The translations under genes were made by a program, and so were the position numbers. Shown in pieces: positions 16,311 to 25,283 of a stretch of DNA of 64,000 nucleotides. The stretch's first letter is position 1; the number at the start of each line of letters is the position of its first letter. The notes beneath the pieces are model-generated. The model was not told the origin of the DNA, made no database searches, and saw only the letters and a program-made list of their open reading frames with translations. Source of the stretch: CAYMUR01 sp964393615 (GTDB lineage: Bacteria > Planctomycetota > Planctomycetia > Pirellulales > Pirellulaceae); assembly GCA_964393615.1 (NCBI GenBank), contig CAYMUR010000011.1, positions 27,927 through 91,926 of the forward strand, in the 5' to 3' direction.

Positions 16311-18761
16311 ATGGGTCTTGCATCTGCACTTAGCACGGCATTAACCGGTTTGACAGCTGCGGAAACGCAGATCGACGTGGTTGGTAATAATTTAGCCAAT
16401 TCACAGACTGTCGGCTTCAAAGCTTCGGATACGGTTTTTGCGACCCAATTTTTGCAGACGCAAAGTATGGGTTCGACCCCAACCGCAACAACCGGTGGGA
16501 CGAATCCCAGGCAGACCGGGTTGGGTACACAGGTTGCCGAGATTTCTCCCGATTTTACGCAAGGCACGATCGAGCTTAGCGCGAATCCTTCCGATTTGGC
16601 CATTCAGGGTGACGGTTTCTTTGTCGTGGAGGGTACTTCTGGTGAGCATTTGTATACACGTAACGGTATGTTCAATACGAATGCGGCAAACGAACTGGTC
16701 ACGACAACTGGGCAGCGTGTTTTGGGATTCGGTGTGGACGACACGTTTCAAATGATCGAAACGAGATTAGTGCCTTTGACCATCCCATTGGGTTACGAAG
16801 CGGTCGCGCAAGCCACGCAAAATGTTCAACTCGAAGGAGTGCTGTCACCGATGGGGGACATTGCCGACACCGCCGAGGTGTTGGAAAGCAATCCTTTGAT
16901 GAATGGATCCATACCTCGACCGGACAATTTCACTGTCCGGGCTGTGAATTCAGTGCCTCCGGATGTGCGAGACGTGGCGACAAGGGGCATGAACTTGGCG
17001 AGCGGGACGCTGGTAGAGGGGGCTGCGTACTCTTATCGCTTTACGTTTGCCGATGCTGTCGGGACTGAAAGTGTACCGACCAGCAGCGTGGTGCAAAGCA
17101 TAGCGACTGGTAGTGGAAACAATTCCATTCAGCTTAGTGGTTTTCCTGCTACGAACGAATATCCAACGATCAACATTTATCGAACTGCTGAAAACGGAGA
17201 CGATTTGTTTTATCTGACATCTGTTCAACAAGGTACCGAATCGTTTACCGACGATGGTTCCATACCGTTGTCATCAACATTGCTTGACGAATCAACGGTG
17301 AATGGCAACTACAGTTATCTAGTCACCTACTATCGTGCCGGAGAAGGCGAAAGTCGCCCATCCCCCCTGGTTGGACCGCAAAATGTAGTCAATGGACGCG
17401 TTCACTTGACGAATTTACCAGTACCCCCGGCACCACCCTCCAGTGGAGGTTTTCCTGAATACGACCAAGTCCGAATTTACCGAAATCTTGCGAATGATTC
17501 GAATAGTTTTTATCTGGTGGACACGGTAAGTCCAGGAGAGAGCTATACGGACTTTCGGCCCGATGCAGAAATTTCAAATCTAGACGACCCCCAGAATCAG
17601 CGAGTTGACTTGGATGGTCCGAAAATTGATCCCAACACGTTGTTGGTCGACGTGGTACGTAGAGATTCTCTCAATTTCGAAAATGTCTTTCAGGAGGGCG
17701 CATTGTCATTTTCTCCTCGTAAAGGCGGTCGGGCGTTAACCACTAAAAATTTCCAAATTACCAATGCGTCGACGGTGCAAGATCTAGTTGATTTCATGGA
17801 TGATGCGTCCGGGGTCCAGACAGAATCGGGTGACGCGGCGAATCCTATTCGCGGTTCGCTAAATAAAATTGCTGGCGATTCGAATGTCTTGTCTGCCGGT
17901 GGATCGGTGGAGGACGGTATTCTTCGGTTTGTCTCAAATAACGGCATGGCGAACGCCCTCGATTTCGGTCTTTCTTCGTTTTCAGTTACCACTTCCTCTG
18001 GAGAGACGAGCATTCCAAATCTTGGATTCGGTACCATCCAATCGGCGGTAGGCCAGGGCACGGTAACAGATTTTGTGGCTTTTGATTCGCTCGGTGTACC
18101 CGTCGAGTCAAGGATCACGACTGTGCTAGAAGAACGGACCGATTCAACGACGGTTTACCGTTGGTTTGCGGATTCCGGTGATAACGATCCTTTAACAGGG
18201 GCGGAAATTGCGGTGGGAACAGGGTTGGTCACATTTGACGGCGAAGGGAACCTTGTCGAAGTCTCGAATGAAACCATGTCCATTGATCGGCGTAACGTGT
18301 CTTCAAAATCACCCCTTGAATTTGATCTCGATTTTAGCACAGTTTCTGGATTGGCTGCGGAGTCATCTCAATTGGCTGCTGCTCGTCAGGACGGATCAGC
18401 ACCGGGAACGTTAGCCAGTTTCATCATCGGCGAAGACGGCGCCATGCGCGGTATGTTTTCGAACGGGGTCTCACGTGATTTAGGCCGAGTCCGGCTGGCA
18501 CGGTTTGCTAATCCAGCTGGTTTGGAACAGCGCGGGGAAAACATGTTTGGTATGGGCGTAAACTCTGGATTGCCAGTGCATGGAAACGCGGGTGAAGTGG
18601 GGTTGGGAACGTTAGTCTCGGGAGCTGTTGAGCTTTCCAACACGGACATTGGAGCCAATCTTGTCGACCTGATTTTGGCAACGACTCAGTATCGGGGTAA
18701 CACACGCGTCATTACGGCTGCCCAGCAATTATTGGACGAGCTACTGAATCTGCGTAGATAA
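16311..18761 (+). CDS. flgE: Flagellar hook protein FlgE (long, with inserted domains)
   Basis: 816 residues, about twice the enteric FlgE. The N-terminus has the axial signature V-V-G-N-N-L-A-N-S-Q-T-V-G-F-K and the C-terminus the matching helix with S-N-T-D-I-G-A-N-L-V-D-L-I. Between them, after the G-D-G-F-F-V-V-E strand, lie two successive units of about 90-100 residues (about 227-325 and 328-415). Each has Y-S-Y then an I-Y-R-x-x-x-N-x-x-x-x-F-Y-L motif and ends S-F/Y-T-D, suggesting tandem beta-sandwich inserts exposed on the hook surface. A GGGAGGGG ribosome site precedes the ATG. flgD lies 182 bp upstream. Confidence 0.93.
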   Translation: MGLASALSTALTGLTAAETQIDVVGNNLANSQTVGFKASDTVFATQFLQTQSMGSTPTATTGGTNPRQTGLGTQVAEISPDFTQGTIELSANPSDLAIQGDGFFVVEGTSGEHLYTRNGMFNTNAANELVTTTGQRVLGFGVDDTFQMIETRLVPLTIPLGYEAVAQATQNVQLEGVLSPMGDIADTAEVLESNPLMNGSIPRPDNFTVRAVNSVPPDVRDVATRGMNLASGTLVEGAAYSYRFTFADAVGTESVPTSSVVQSIATGSGNNSIQLSGFPATNEYPTINIYRTAENGDDLFYLTSVQQGTESFTDDGSIPLSSTLLDESTVNGNYSYLVTYYRAGEGESRPSPLVGPQNVVNGRVHLTNLPVPPAPPSSGGFPEYDQVRIYRNLANDSNSFYLVDTVSPGESYTDFRPDAEISNLDDPQNQRVDLDGPKIDPNTLLVDVVRRDSLNFENVFQEGALSFSPRKGGRALTTKNFQITNASTVQDLVDFMDDASGVQTESGDAANPIRGSLNKIAGDSNVLSAGGSVEDGILRFVSNNGMANALDFGLSSFSVTTSSGETSIPNLGFGTIQSAVGQGTVTDFVAFDSLGVPVESRITTVLEERTDSTTVYRWFADSGDNDPLTGAEIAVGTGLVTFDGEGNLVEVSNETMSIDRRNVSSKSPLEFDLDFSTVSGLAAESSQLAAARQDGSAPGTLASFIIGEDGAMRGMFSNGVSRDLGRVRLARFANPAGLEQRGENMFGMGVNSGLPVHGNAGEVGLGTLVSGAVELSNTDIGANLVDLILATTQYRGNTRVITAAQQLLDELLNLRR

Positions 18762-18868
18762 CCTTGGCTTAGGAAAAGTCGACTCGGGCAAAGTAATGTG
18801 TATGCGATTACTATAACGTATCTTTAAGATAAGGCGGTGCCTTGCGCGGGCCATGGTGGCGGACTGTT

Positions 18869-19087
18869 ATGATCCAACTAACCAGACTGGGTGGTGAATC
18901 GTTTGTGTTGAATGCGGAATTGATTCGTTATGTAGAGGCGTGTCCGGATACCTATATTACACTGGTCAGTGGAGATCGGCTGGTGGTAGGAGAAACCATA
19001 GATGAAGTGGTTGAAAGGGCTGTCACCTATCAACAGACGAAACATTTGATCCCATCTGTACATACTGTTCGCGATGAAAACAAATAA
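18869..19087 (+). CDS. flbD: FlbD/SwrD-family flagellar protein
   Basis: 72 residues from the ATG at 18869, starting M-I-Q-L-T-R-L-G-G-E-S-F-V-L-N, the signature of the small FlbD (SwrD) family, followed by G-D-R-L-V-V-G-E-T-I-D-E-V. In Bacillus, SwrD raises stator power, and the gene usually lies between flgE and motA, as here. The frame is open upstream to a TTG at 18842, but that extension is not in the family. A 13-base inverted repeat (TATCTT-T-AAGATA, 18819-18831) lies upstream, of unknown meaning. Confidence 0.88.
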   Translation: MIQLTRLGGESFVLNAELIRYVEACPDTYITLVSGDRLVVGETIDEVVERAVTYQQTKHLIPSVHTVRDENK

Positions 19088-19172
19088 CAGTTGGCAGATT
19101 TTATAAGTACATTCCACTGGTCTGGCCTTGCATTGGGGCGGACCCACTCACGTTCGATGAAAAATAGCCATT

Positions 19173-19949
19173 ATGGATATTGCAAGTCTGCTTGGATTTC
19201 TGCTGGCCATTGGGTTGATCATTGGTGCGATACTGGCTGCAGAGGGTTCGAATTTAGCAGCATTCTTTGATGTACCCTCGTTGCTGGTTGTTATAGGAGG
19301 GGCATTTGCGGCTGGGTTGATCTCGTTTCCCCTCAAAAATGTCATGGGTTTAGCCACCTTATTTAAAAAGGTGTTTCTTAATAAGCCGGAGAATGTGCCA
19401 ACACTGATTGAACAAATTGTCAGCCTTGCTGAGACGGCACGGAGAGACGGCCTTCTGGCACTCGAAGGGCGCATTAATGAAATTGAAAATAATTTCATAA
19501 CCCTTGGAATCCAGATGGCGGTGGATGGAACAAGGCCCGAGGTCATCGAGGATATTCTCCGTACTGAAATCGATGCCGTGGCTACACGACATCGTGATGG
19601 AAAAGCAGTATTGGAACAGCTTGGTAGATTTGCTCCGGCGTTTGGAATGATAGGGACATTGATGGGGCTGGTAATCATGTTGGGGAATATGGACGACCCG
19701 TCCACGATCGGAGGTGGTATGGCCGTAGCCCTTATAACGACACTCTACGGTGCAATCATTGCAAACGTTGTATTCTTGCCGTTTGCGGAAAAGCTAGGCT
19801 TTATTAACAAACAAGAGTTGTTGGCGATGGAGATCGTCGTGAGAGGCGTGATGGCGTTACAGTCCGGTGAAAATCCTCGCATCATAGAACAGAAACTAAA
19901 CACTTTCCTTCCACCCAAAGTCCGTGCCACCAAGCAGATGGCGGCCTAG
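19173..19949 (+). CDS. motA: Flagellar motor stator protein MotA
   Basis: 258 residues with four membrane segments (about 5-25, 32-50, 150-170 and 182-202) and the family core G-R-F-A-P-A-F-G-M-I-G-T-L-M-G-L. The long cytoplasmic loop between segments 2 and 3 holds the residues that act on FliG. MotA and MotB form the ion-driven stator. The segment E-G-S-N-L-A-A-F-F-D-V-P-S is typical. motB follows after 3 bp. Confidence 0.95.
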   Translation: MDIASLLGFLLAIGLIIGAILAAEGSNLAAFFDVPSLLVVIGGAFAAGLISFPLKNVMGLATLFKKVFLNKPENVPTLIEQIVSLAETARRDGLLALEGRINEIENNFITLGIQMAVDGTRPEVIEDILRTEIDAVATRHRDGKAVLEQLGRFAPAFGMIGTLMGLVIMLGNMDDPSTIGGGMAVALITTLYGAIIANVVFLPFAEKLGFINKQELLAMEIVVRGVMALQSGENPRIIEQKLNTFLPPKVRATKQMAA

Positions 19950-19952
19950 GTC

Positions 19953-20780
19953 ATGCCAGTTGAAGAACACGATAAAGTTGGCGGAATACCGGAGTGGGTC
20001 GTTACTTTCGGCGACATGATGTCGTTGTTGTTGACTTTTTTTATCATGTTGGTATCACTCAGCGAAATCAAGAAAGACGAGCAGTTTCAAGCACTGACGG
20101 AGTCGCTACGCAAACATTTCGGACACAATGCGTCGACGATTAACTCGGTCCCAGGAAGCAAACCCCCGCGTAATTCGGCAGTTTCCAAGTTGGCGACTAT
20201 GGGGCGGTCCCGGAGAATGGACGTGATGCGTGGGGGTGATAAACAAAGTGCGCCGACTGGTGAACATCCACGCGTTCGGTTAATCAGGCCAGGAAAACAT
20301 TCCGGTGTTGGCACCGTAATTAATTTCCGCGAAGGAATTGCAGAATTGGATGATCCGTTACGGACAGATCTGCAACTCATCGTTGGCGAGTTGCGGGGAA
20401 AACCACAGCGCATTGAGATTCGAGGGCACACGTCTCGGCGTCCATTGGACCCCAAGTTATCGGACACAGAGAATTACGAACTAGCGCTTAACCTAGCCTA
20501 CCGCCGATGCCGCCAGACGCTAGATTTTCTGGTTTCGATGGGAATCGAACGACGGCGTTTTCGTCTATCAGTGGCCGGACCCAACGAGCCGCTTGAGGCG
20601 GGGACCGATCCTGTACGGCTCCAGGAAAATTCGCGAGTCGAAGTCTTTTTGTTAGATGAAATCATAGGGGATCTGGAAGCAGTCGATGGTCAGGGCAACC
20701 GAAAATATAAAATTCCTGCTGCCAACAAGGAGGTGGAGGGGAGTGCATCTCTGAAGGTTGAGGAAACACAAAATGGTTGA
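19953..20780 (+). CDS. motB: Flagellar motor stator protein MotB
   Basis: 275 residues. The single membrane segment (about 19-38) holds the ion-binding aspartate in F-G-D-M-M-S (Asp21). A plug and linker follow, then a C-terminal OmpA-like peptidoglycan-binding domain with E-I-R-G-H-T-S and N-L-A-Y-R-R-C-R-Q-T-L-D. This anchors the stator to the cell wall, which fits a planctomycete with peptidoglycan. It overlaps fliL by 8 bp. Whether protons or sodium ions are used cannot be told. Confidence 0.93.
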   Translation: MPVEEHDKVGGIPEWVVTFGDMMSLLLTFFIMLVSLSEIKKDEQFQALTESLRKHFGHNASTINSVPGSKPPRNSAVSKLATMGRSRRMDVMRGGDKQSAPTGEHPRVRLIRPGKHSGVGTVINFREGIAELDDPLRTDLQLIVGELRGKPQRIEIRGHTSRRPLDPKLSDTENYELALNLAYRRCRQTLDFLVSMGIERRRFRLSVAGPNEPLEAGTDPVRLQENSRVEVFLLDEIIGDLEAVDGQGNRKYKIPAANKEVEGSASLKVEETQNG

Positions 20781-21339
20781 AGAAAATCATCCGAATTTAC
20801 TTGCCAGCCCGGTTTCGAGTGGAGCCCCAAAATCTTTTTTAAAGGGGAGACTGCTAGCTGCTGCTATTGTTTCCTTGGTGGTGATCGGTGAATCGACACT
20901 GGCCTACCTGGTTTTTCCACCAGCACAGGACAGTGTTGCGTTGGAACATGACGCGATGGAGACCTTCACTGATGTACAAGGAGGATCTTCCGAGGTACGC
21001 CATAAAAGGGAAATTCCATTGGTAGAGTTTCCGCTGGGGGAGGCTTTTTCTGTTTCGGCATTCCAGCCAGCTTCGAACACGACGCTTCGATTTGATTTTC
21101 AGCTATTTGGCCTCGTCAAAGAAGAAGACCACGAAGAGGTGATATCACTGCATGCAGGGCTAGAGCGCCGTTTTCGCGAACAAGTGATCGTAATCATTCG
21201 TAGTGCCGAAATCGCTGATGTGAGTGAGCCAGGGTTGGGGTTGATTAAACGCAAAATTTTGGAGAAAACTAACCGAGCGTATGGGAAGCCGCTCCTCCAA
21301 GATATTATCATCCCCGATTTTTCGTTCGTCGAACAATAG
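20773..21339 (+). CDS. fliL: FliL-like basal body-associated protein
   Basis: About 188 residues from the ATG at 20773, which overlaps the end of motB. It has one membrane segment near 28-49 and a periplasmic domain with paired strands and helices, ending in K-R-K-I-L-E-K-T-N-R-A-Y and an I-I-I-P-D-F-S-F strand like the FliL/SPFH-like fold. FliL rings surround the stator and increase torque. Sequence similarity is weak, so the call leans on topology and on the motA-motB-fliL order. GAGGAA precedes the ATG. Confidence 0.75.
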   Translation: MVEENHPNLLASPVSSGAPKSFLKGRLLAAAIVSLVVIGESTLAYLVFPPAQDSVALEHDAMETFTDVQGGSSEVRHKREIPLVEFPLGEAFSVSAFQPASNTTLRFDFQLFGLVKEEDHEEVISLHAGLERRFREQVIVIIRSAEIADVSEPGLGLIKRKILEKTNRAYGKPLLQDIIIPDFSFVEQ

Positions 21340-21508
21340 TTTTTAGCGTTTGTAATGGGCAGGATGTTGTTTACAAACGGATGTTGTTGCTGAGTGTCTT
21401 GGGTGGTTGGTTAGGCACATAGCCTATTCTCTTGCGGCAATCTGTGTGCCGCTACAGGTGAGTTTGATCCTTGAGTGGTTGTGATCGCGGATAGGAATGG
21501 AGTCCGAT

Positions 21509-22129
21509 ATGGCTGACGAAAAAATTAGTCAAAACGAAATCGAATCGCTGCTTAATCAGGTTAAGGATGAAACGCCGGAACGACCGGTTTCAGAGGTATC
21601 GGCTGGTGACGAAATAAAGCCAACCTCTTTTGCGGACGAAACGCTCGCTGCACCCAGGAACGGGGGAGGCGATATTCCAAATCGATCCGTAGCAGGCGGA
21701 GAGGCTGATGCGGTCACGGAGGAAATGCCTGTTGGAAATATTCCGCAGGGTGACATCGATGCACTTTTAAGTCAGGCGCAGGAAGCTTTGGCGTCGGTAG
21801 ATAAAGCGGCAGAAGAGCTTCCGCCTGGTGTCAAGCGTTTTGAATTGTCAAGTCTCGCGGGCACTCCGGCGTCGACTGAAGAGGCGACGTTGGATCTGAT
21901 TCAAGACGTAGAACTGGACCTGGAAATAGAGTTGGGTCGAACACGTATGCATCTCGAGGAAGTATTGCAACTTAAAAGAGGATCCGTGGTCCCACTTGAT
22001 AAATTGGCCGGTGATCCGGTGGATGTGTATGTGAATGGCCGACTCATTGCACGAGGTGAAGTACTCGTCTTGAACGACAATTTCTGTATTCGTGTGGCGG
22101 AATTGATTGCCGGAGAAACGAGCTCTTAA
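21509..22129 (+). CDS. fliN: FliN-family motor switch protein with two FliM-like N-terminal motifs
   Basis: About 206 residues from the ATG at 21509 (GGAG at six bases); an ATG at 21497 is an alternative start. The C-terminal SpoA domain is clear (V-E-L-D-L-E-I-E-L-G-R-T-R ... L-N-D-N-F-C-I-R-V), so the protein forms the lower switch ring. The N-terminus carries I-S-Q-N-E-I-E-S-L-L-N and, about 70 residues later, I-P-Q-G-D-I-D-A-L-L-S. Both resemble the L-S-Q-x-E-I-D-A-L-L segment with which FliM and FliY bind phospho-CheY. fliM itself is absent between fliL and fliN. The protein may therefore do part of FliM's job, as FliY does in Bacillus, but without the CheC-like middle domain. Confidence 0.88.
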   Translation: MADEKISQNEIESLLNQVKDETPERPVSEVSAGDEIKPTSFADETLAAPRNGGGDIPNRSVAGGEADAVTEEMPVGNIPQGDIDALLSQAQEALASVDKAAEELPPGVKRFELSSLAGTPASTEEATLDLIQDVELDLEIELGRTRMHLEEVLQLKRGSVVPLDKLAGDPVDVYVNGRLIARGEVLVLNDNFCIRVAELIAGETSS

Positions 22130-22130
22130 T

Positions 22131-22925
22131 GTGACGATACTTTTGTCTTTCAATACGTTGGCCATCGCTCTCATAGCAGCCGTCCCGGATGGCTTGCCAG
22201 AGGGGGAGCAGCCCAATCAAGCTCGTGTGGAGCGCCAGGCAATTTCTTCGCGATTGATGGAGTTGAGAAACACACGCAAACAGGAAAAGCTGTCAGACAA
22301 TCCAGTGCGTTCTCTTGTGGGCAGGGCCATGCGGTCGGCGGATGTCACGGTGGCTCAATTTGAAGAAGACCTTAACCCGGGGGCCGGTACGGATCCGGAC
22401 AAACCATCGACGGGCAGGCCACTGGGCCAACGTGCACGAAATGCCATACCGATTGGCAATTCGGACAAATCTCGTCGTGCCGATGAGTTGCCAGCCGAAG
22501 TTCCCACAGCAACCGGTTCTCTGCTGACGGTCGTCAGCAGTTTGGTGATTGTTTTAGGCCTTTTTTTGTGCGTGATTTGGATCTCACGTCGTGGTTGGTC
22601 ACGCAGACACTACTTGGTGTCCAAAGATGTCATTGACATCATGGGGCGAGCTCCGCTGGCGGCACGGCAGAACCTTCACGTGATCAAATTTGCCAACAAG
22701 CTTTTGCTGGTTGCCGTCACACCTGAGGGGGCTCAAACGCTTACGGAGATCACTGATCCCGATGAAATTCTGCGTGTAAAGGCGCTTTGTGAGGAAATGC
22801 ATCCTGGGAGCAATACGTCGTCTTTTCGCGAGATACTTTCGGGATTTGGGTCGGAGTCGGGCAGGTCGAAGTTGTTTGATGAAATGGAAAATCGTTTCAC
22901 CGTTCGGAGGGGGCAGCAGGACTGA
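22131..22925 (+). CDS. fliO: Flagellar biosynthesis protein FliO
   Basis: About 264 residues from a GTG one base after the fliN stop; other starts are possible because no good ribosome site is visible. After a hydrophobic N-terminus there is a long polar region, a membrane segment near 131-152 (V-V-S-S-L-V-I-V-L-G-L-F), and the FliO-type cytoplasmic beta domain with R-A-P-L-A-A-R-Q-N-L-H-V-I-K-F. FliO helps FliP assemble. fliP follows. The N-terminal part is longer than in enteric FliO (about 120 residues). Confidence 0.8.
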   Translation: MTILLSFNTLAIALIAAVPDGLPEGEQPNQARVERQAISSRLMELRNTRKQEKLSDNPVRSLVGRAMRSADVTVAQFEEDLNPGAGTDPDKPSTGRPLGQRARNAIPIGNSDKSRRADELPAEVPTATGSLLTVVSSLVIVLGLFLCVIWISRRGWSRRHYLVSKDVIDIMGRAPLAARQNLHVIKFANKLLLVAVTPEGAQTLTEITDPDEILRVKALCEEMHPGSNTSSFREILSGFGSESGRSKLFDEMENRFTVRRGQQD

Positions 22926-22989
22926 GCTGTGAGGGAAGTGTTTTCCGTAAATATGAATTGCGAATCCTGGATAAAAAACTTATTTGATC

Positions 22990-23871
22990 ATGTGGTCGTT
23001 CCAGCTTTTATATCGTAGACAGCAACGGCAGGAGCGACGCCAAAAACTGAAATGTCGTTGCTGGTTCTTTGCGATTGTATTTTGTCTGCCTCATCTTATG
23101 TTGGCCCAAGATCTGGACGTAGCCGATGTTCCCGTCCCGCCCGGGCAGCCGGAAGCGATGAATGTAACGGATTTCGTTAGTCGCGGACCGGCGCTGTGGA
23201 CCAGTCCTGAGGGATTGAGTTCGACCCTGCAGGTTATGCTGTTGCTGACAGTGCTCAGTCTGGCTCCTGCTGTCTTGTTGATGACAACCAGTTTTGTTCG
23301 TATCGTAGTCGTGCTTTCTCTGTTACGTCAGGCATTGGGAACACAGCAGTTGCCTCCCAGTCAAGTGATTGCATCCCTGTCTCTTTTTCTTACCTTGCTA
23401 CTGATGACACCTGTCTGGAAACAGGTCTATGACGAAGCCATACAGCCATACACGAGTGCCACGGACTCGGTGAGTCTCGAGCAGGCATGGAGTGCTGGGG
23501 TACGGCCAGTGCGACAATTCATGGCCCAACAGATAGAGGCTACGGGGAATGGCGACGACGTCCGTTTGTTTTACCGTTATTTACCCAGCAATGCAGCAGA
23601 GCCGGAAACTTATGACGATGTACCACTACAAGTCCTATTGCCAGCTTTTATGCTTAGTGAACTCAAAACGGCGTTTCTGATTGGTTTTCGGATTTACTTG
23701 CCGTTTTTGATTCTGGACATTGTTATTGCAAGCGTAACCATCTCAATGGGGATGCTGATGTTACCTCCGGTGATGATTTCACTCCCGTTTAAATTAATGT
23801 TGTTTGTGCTGGTAGACGGATGGCATCTTGTCGTTGGTATGTTGCTGGAAAGTTTTGTTCCTTTGGGGTAA
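22990..23871 (+). CDS. fliP: Flagellar export gate protein FliP
   Basis: 293 residues from the ATG at 22990; a TTG at 22984 is possible. A cleavable signal sequence is predicted (W-F-F-A-I-V-F-C-L-P-H-L-M-L-A-Q), and it follows an unusually long basic stretch. The FliP core follows: T-S-F-V-R-I-V-V-V-L-S-L-L-R-Q-A-L-G, L-L-L-M-T-P-V, and the C-terminal pair of membrane helices. FliP forms the export pore with FliQ and FliR. fliQ starts 18 bp after its stop. Confidence 0.95.
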   Translation: MWSFQLLYRRQQRQERRQKLKCRCWFFAIVFCLPHLMLAQDLDVADVPVPPGQPEAMNVTDFVSRGPALWTSPEGLSSTLQVMLLLTVLSLAPAVLLMTTSFVRIVVVLSLLRQALGTQQLPPSQVIASLSLFLTLLLMTPVWKQVYDEAIQPYTSATDSVSLEQAWSAGVRPVRQFMAQQIEATGNGDDVRLFYRYLPSNAAEPETYDDVPLQVLLPAFMLSELKTAFLIGFRIYLPFLILDIVIASVTISMGMLMLPPVMISLPFKLMLFVLVDGWHLVVGMLLESFVPLG

Positions 23872-23889
23872 CCATAGTCAGGGATAGCC

Positions 23890-24165
23890 ATGTTTCCGCA
23901 GGAAGCAATTGATCTTGGTCGGGAAGCGATCGTTACGGCGTTGTTGATAGGTTCGCCTGTGTTACTCGTGGGCACAGCAGTCGGTTTGTTCATTGGGTTG
24001 ATTCAGGCTCTGACACAAATCCAGGATCAAACGGTTTCGTTTGTACCTAAAATCATTGCCATGGTGGCCGCTTTGGGGATTTGTCTTCCCTGGATCGTCT
24101 ACCGCATGATGGAATACTCCGAAAGTCTGATCGAAAACATCCCGCAATCTATTATGGGAGGGTGA
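23890..24165 (+). CDS. fliQ: Flagellar export gate protein FliQ
   Basis: 91 residues, two membrane helices, with the family motif L-I-G-S-P-V-L-L-V-G-T-A-V-G-L-F-I-G-L and Q-A-L-T-Q-I-Q-D-Q-T-V-S-F-V-P-K. It wraps around the FliP-FliR core of the export gate. It lies between fliP and fliR in the standard order. Confidence 0.95.
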   Translation: MFPQEAIDLGREAIVTALLIGSPVLLVGTAVGLFIGLIQALTQIQDQTVSFVPKIIAMVAALGICLPWIVYRMMEYSESLIENIPQSIMGG

Positions 24166-24233
24166 GGGGGTGTTGTTGTGTCCATTGACAAGTCAGCCGT
24201 TATAGTTGTCAAGGGTCGTTTGCCATTTAGCAC

Positions 24234-25025
24234 ATGAACGCTCTACTCACTACTTATCTCGACCTGTTTTACGTGTTTGTATTTGTTCTCTGCCGGCTGG
24301 GTGGTTTGATGATGACCGCACCCATTCTGGGAGCACAGGTTGTGCCGCTACGTATTCGTGGATTATTAGCGGTTGCTTTGTCGTTGTTGGTCACGCCGCT
24401 TTTCTCTTCCCTGCCTGTTGATCCACCCGTTCATTTAGTAGATTTGGTGGTCATGCTGGCCCAGGAGTTGTTGTTAGGGCTGACACTTGGCTTGGGAGTG
24501 ATGATCCTGTTTATGGGGCTTCAGGTGGCGGGGCAGACGGTTGCTCAAATGAGTGCTTTAAGCCTGGCTGACATTTTCGACCCGACCTTTGATAGTAATC
24601 TGTCGGTGTTTAGCCAGTTGTTAGAAGTTGTCGCGCTTTCTTGTTTCCTGTTGATTGGTGGCCATCGCCTGGTGATGGCGGGATTATTGGAAACATTTCA
24701 ATGGATATCTCCAGGTGAGATATCTTTCTCGCAGGGAGTGGTTAGTACGTTAACGGACATCCTGACACAGAGTTTTTTGTTAGGTATTCGGGCTGCCGCG
24801 CCAACGATCGTTGCCTTGCTCATGTCAATTATAGTTCTTGGACTAATCAGTCGAACTCTACCGCAATTAAACATTCTTGCCGTGGGGTTTAGTCTTAATG
24901 CGATTGTTTTAATCGGGACTTTGTCGTTGTCATTGGGGACTATCGTGTGGATGTTTCAGCATGAAGTTGGGCCAACGGTCGAAAATGTATTGAATGCTTT
25001 CTATTTTTCCCAGGGTGATGGATAA
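24234..25025 (+). CDS. fliR: Flagellar export gate protein FliR
   Basis: 263 residues with about six membrane segments and the FliR pattern P-I-L-G-A-Q-V-V-P-L-R-I-R-G, A-Q-E-L-L-L-G-L-T-L-G, and F-D-P-T-F-D-S-N-L-S-V-F-S-Q. FliR closes the FliP5-FliR1 export pore. A 68-bp gap separates it from fliQ. flhB follows after 258 bp that hold no gene I can support. Confidence 0.95.
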   Translation: MNALLTTYLDLFYVFVFVLCRLGGLMMTAPILGAQVVPLRIRGLLAVALSLLVTPLFSSLPVDPPVHLVDLVVMLAQELLLGLTLGLGVMILFMGLQVAGQTVAQMSALSLADIFDPTFDSNLSVFSQLLEVVALSCFLLIGGHRLVMAGLLETFQWISPGEISFSQGVVSTLTDILTQSFLLGIRAAAPTIVALLMSIIVLGLISRTLPQLNILAVGFSLNAIVLIGTLSLSLGTIVWMFQHEVGPTVENVLNAFYFSQGDG

Positions 25026-25146
25026 CGGCGGCAAGCGGAAACGTGTTGAAAGTACAGGCTGTGATGGCCATGGCAAACGAAAAGACAGGACTGGACGGAT
25101 ATTGCGTTCCAGAGAGGCTGCGGGTGGGAGGACAGCGTGGTTGATT

Positions 25147-25166
25147 TGGCAGTCAAGCTGCCAGCT
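25147..25166. promoter_or_regulatory. Sigma-54-like site or hairpin upstream of flhB
   Basis: TGGCAGTCAAGCTGCC has GG and GC separated by ten bases, as in a sigma-54 promoter (TGGCAC-N5-TTGC with one change in each box). The same bases form a perfect six-base-pair hairpin, TGGCAG-TCAAG-CTGCCA. It lies in the 258-bp gap between fliR and flhB. Either reading is possible; no T-run follows that would make it an intrinsic terminator. Confidence 0.3.
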
Positions 25167-25283
25167 GAAAAATTTGGGTTATGAATAAAAGTAGTAGCCC
25201 TTGGTTTTTTTGGGTACTCAAAATGTTAAATATAATTTTTCACTCCAACGGCGAGTCAGCGATAGAAAGCAGGATGCTTTGAT

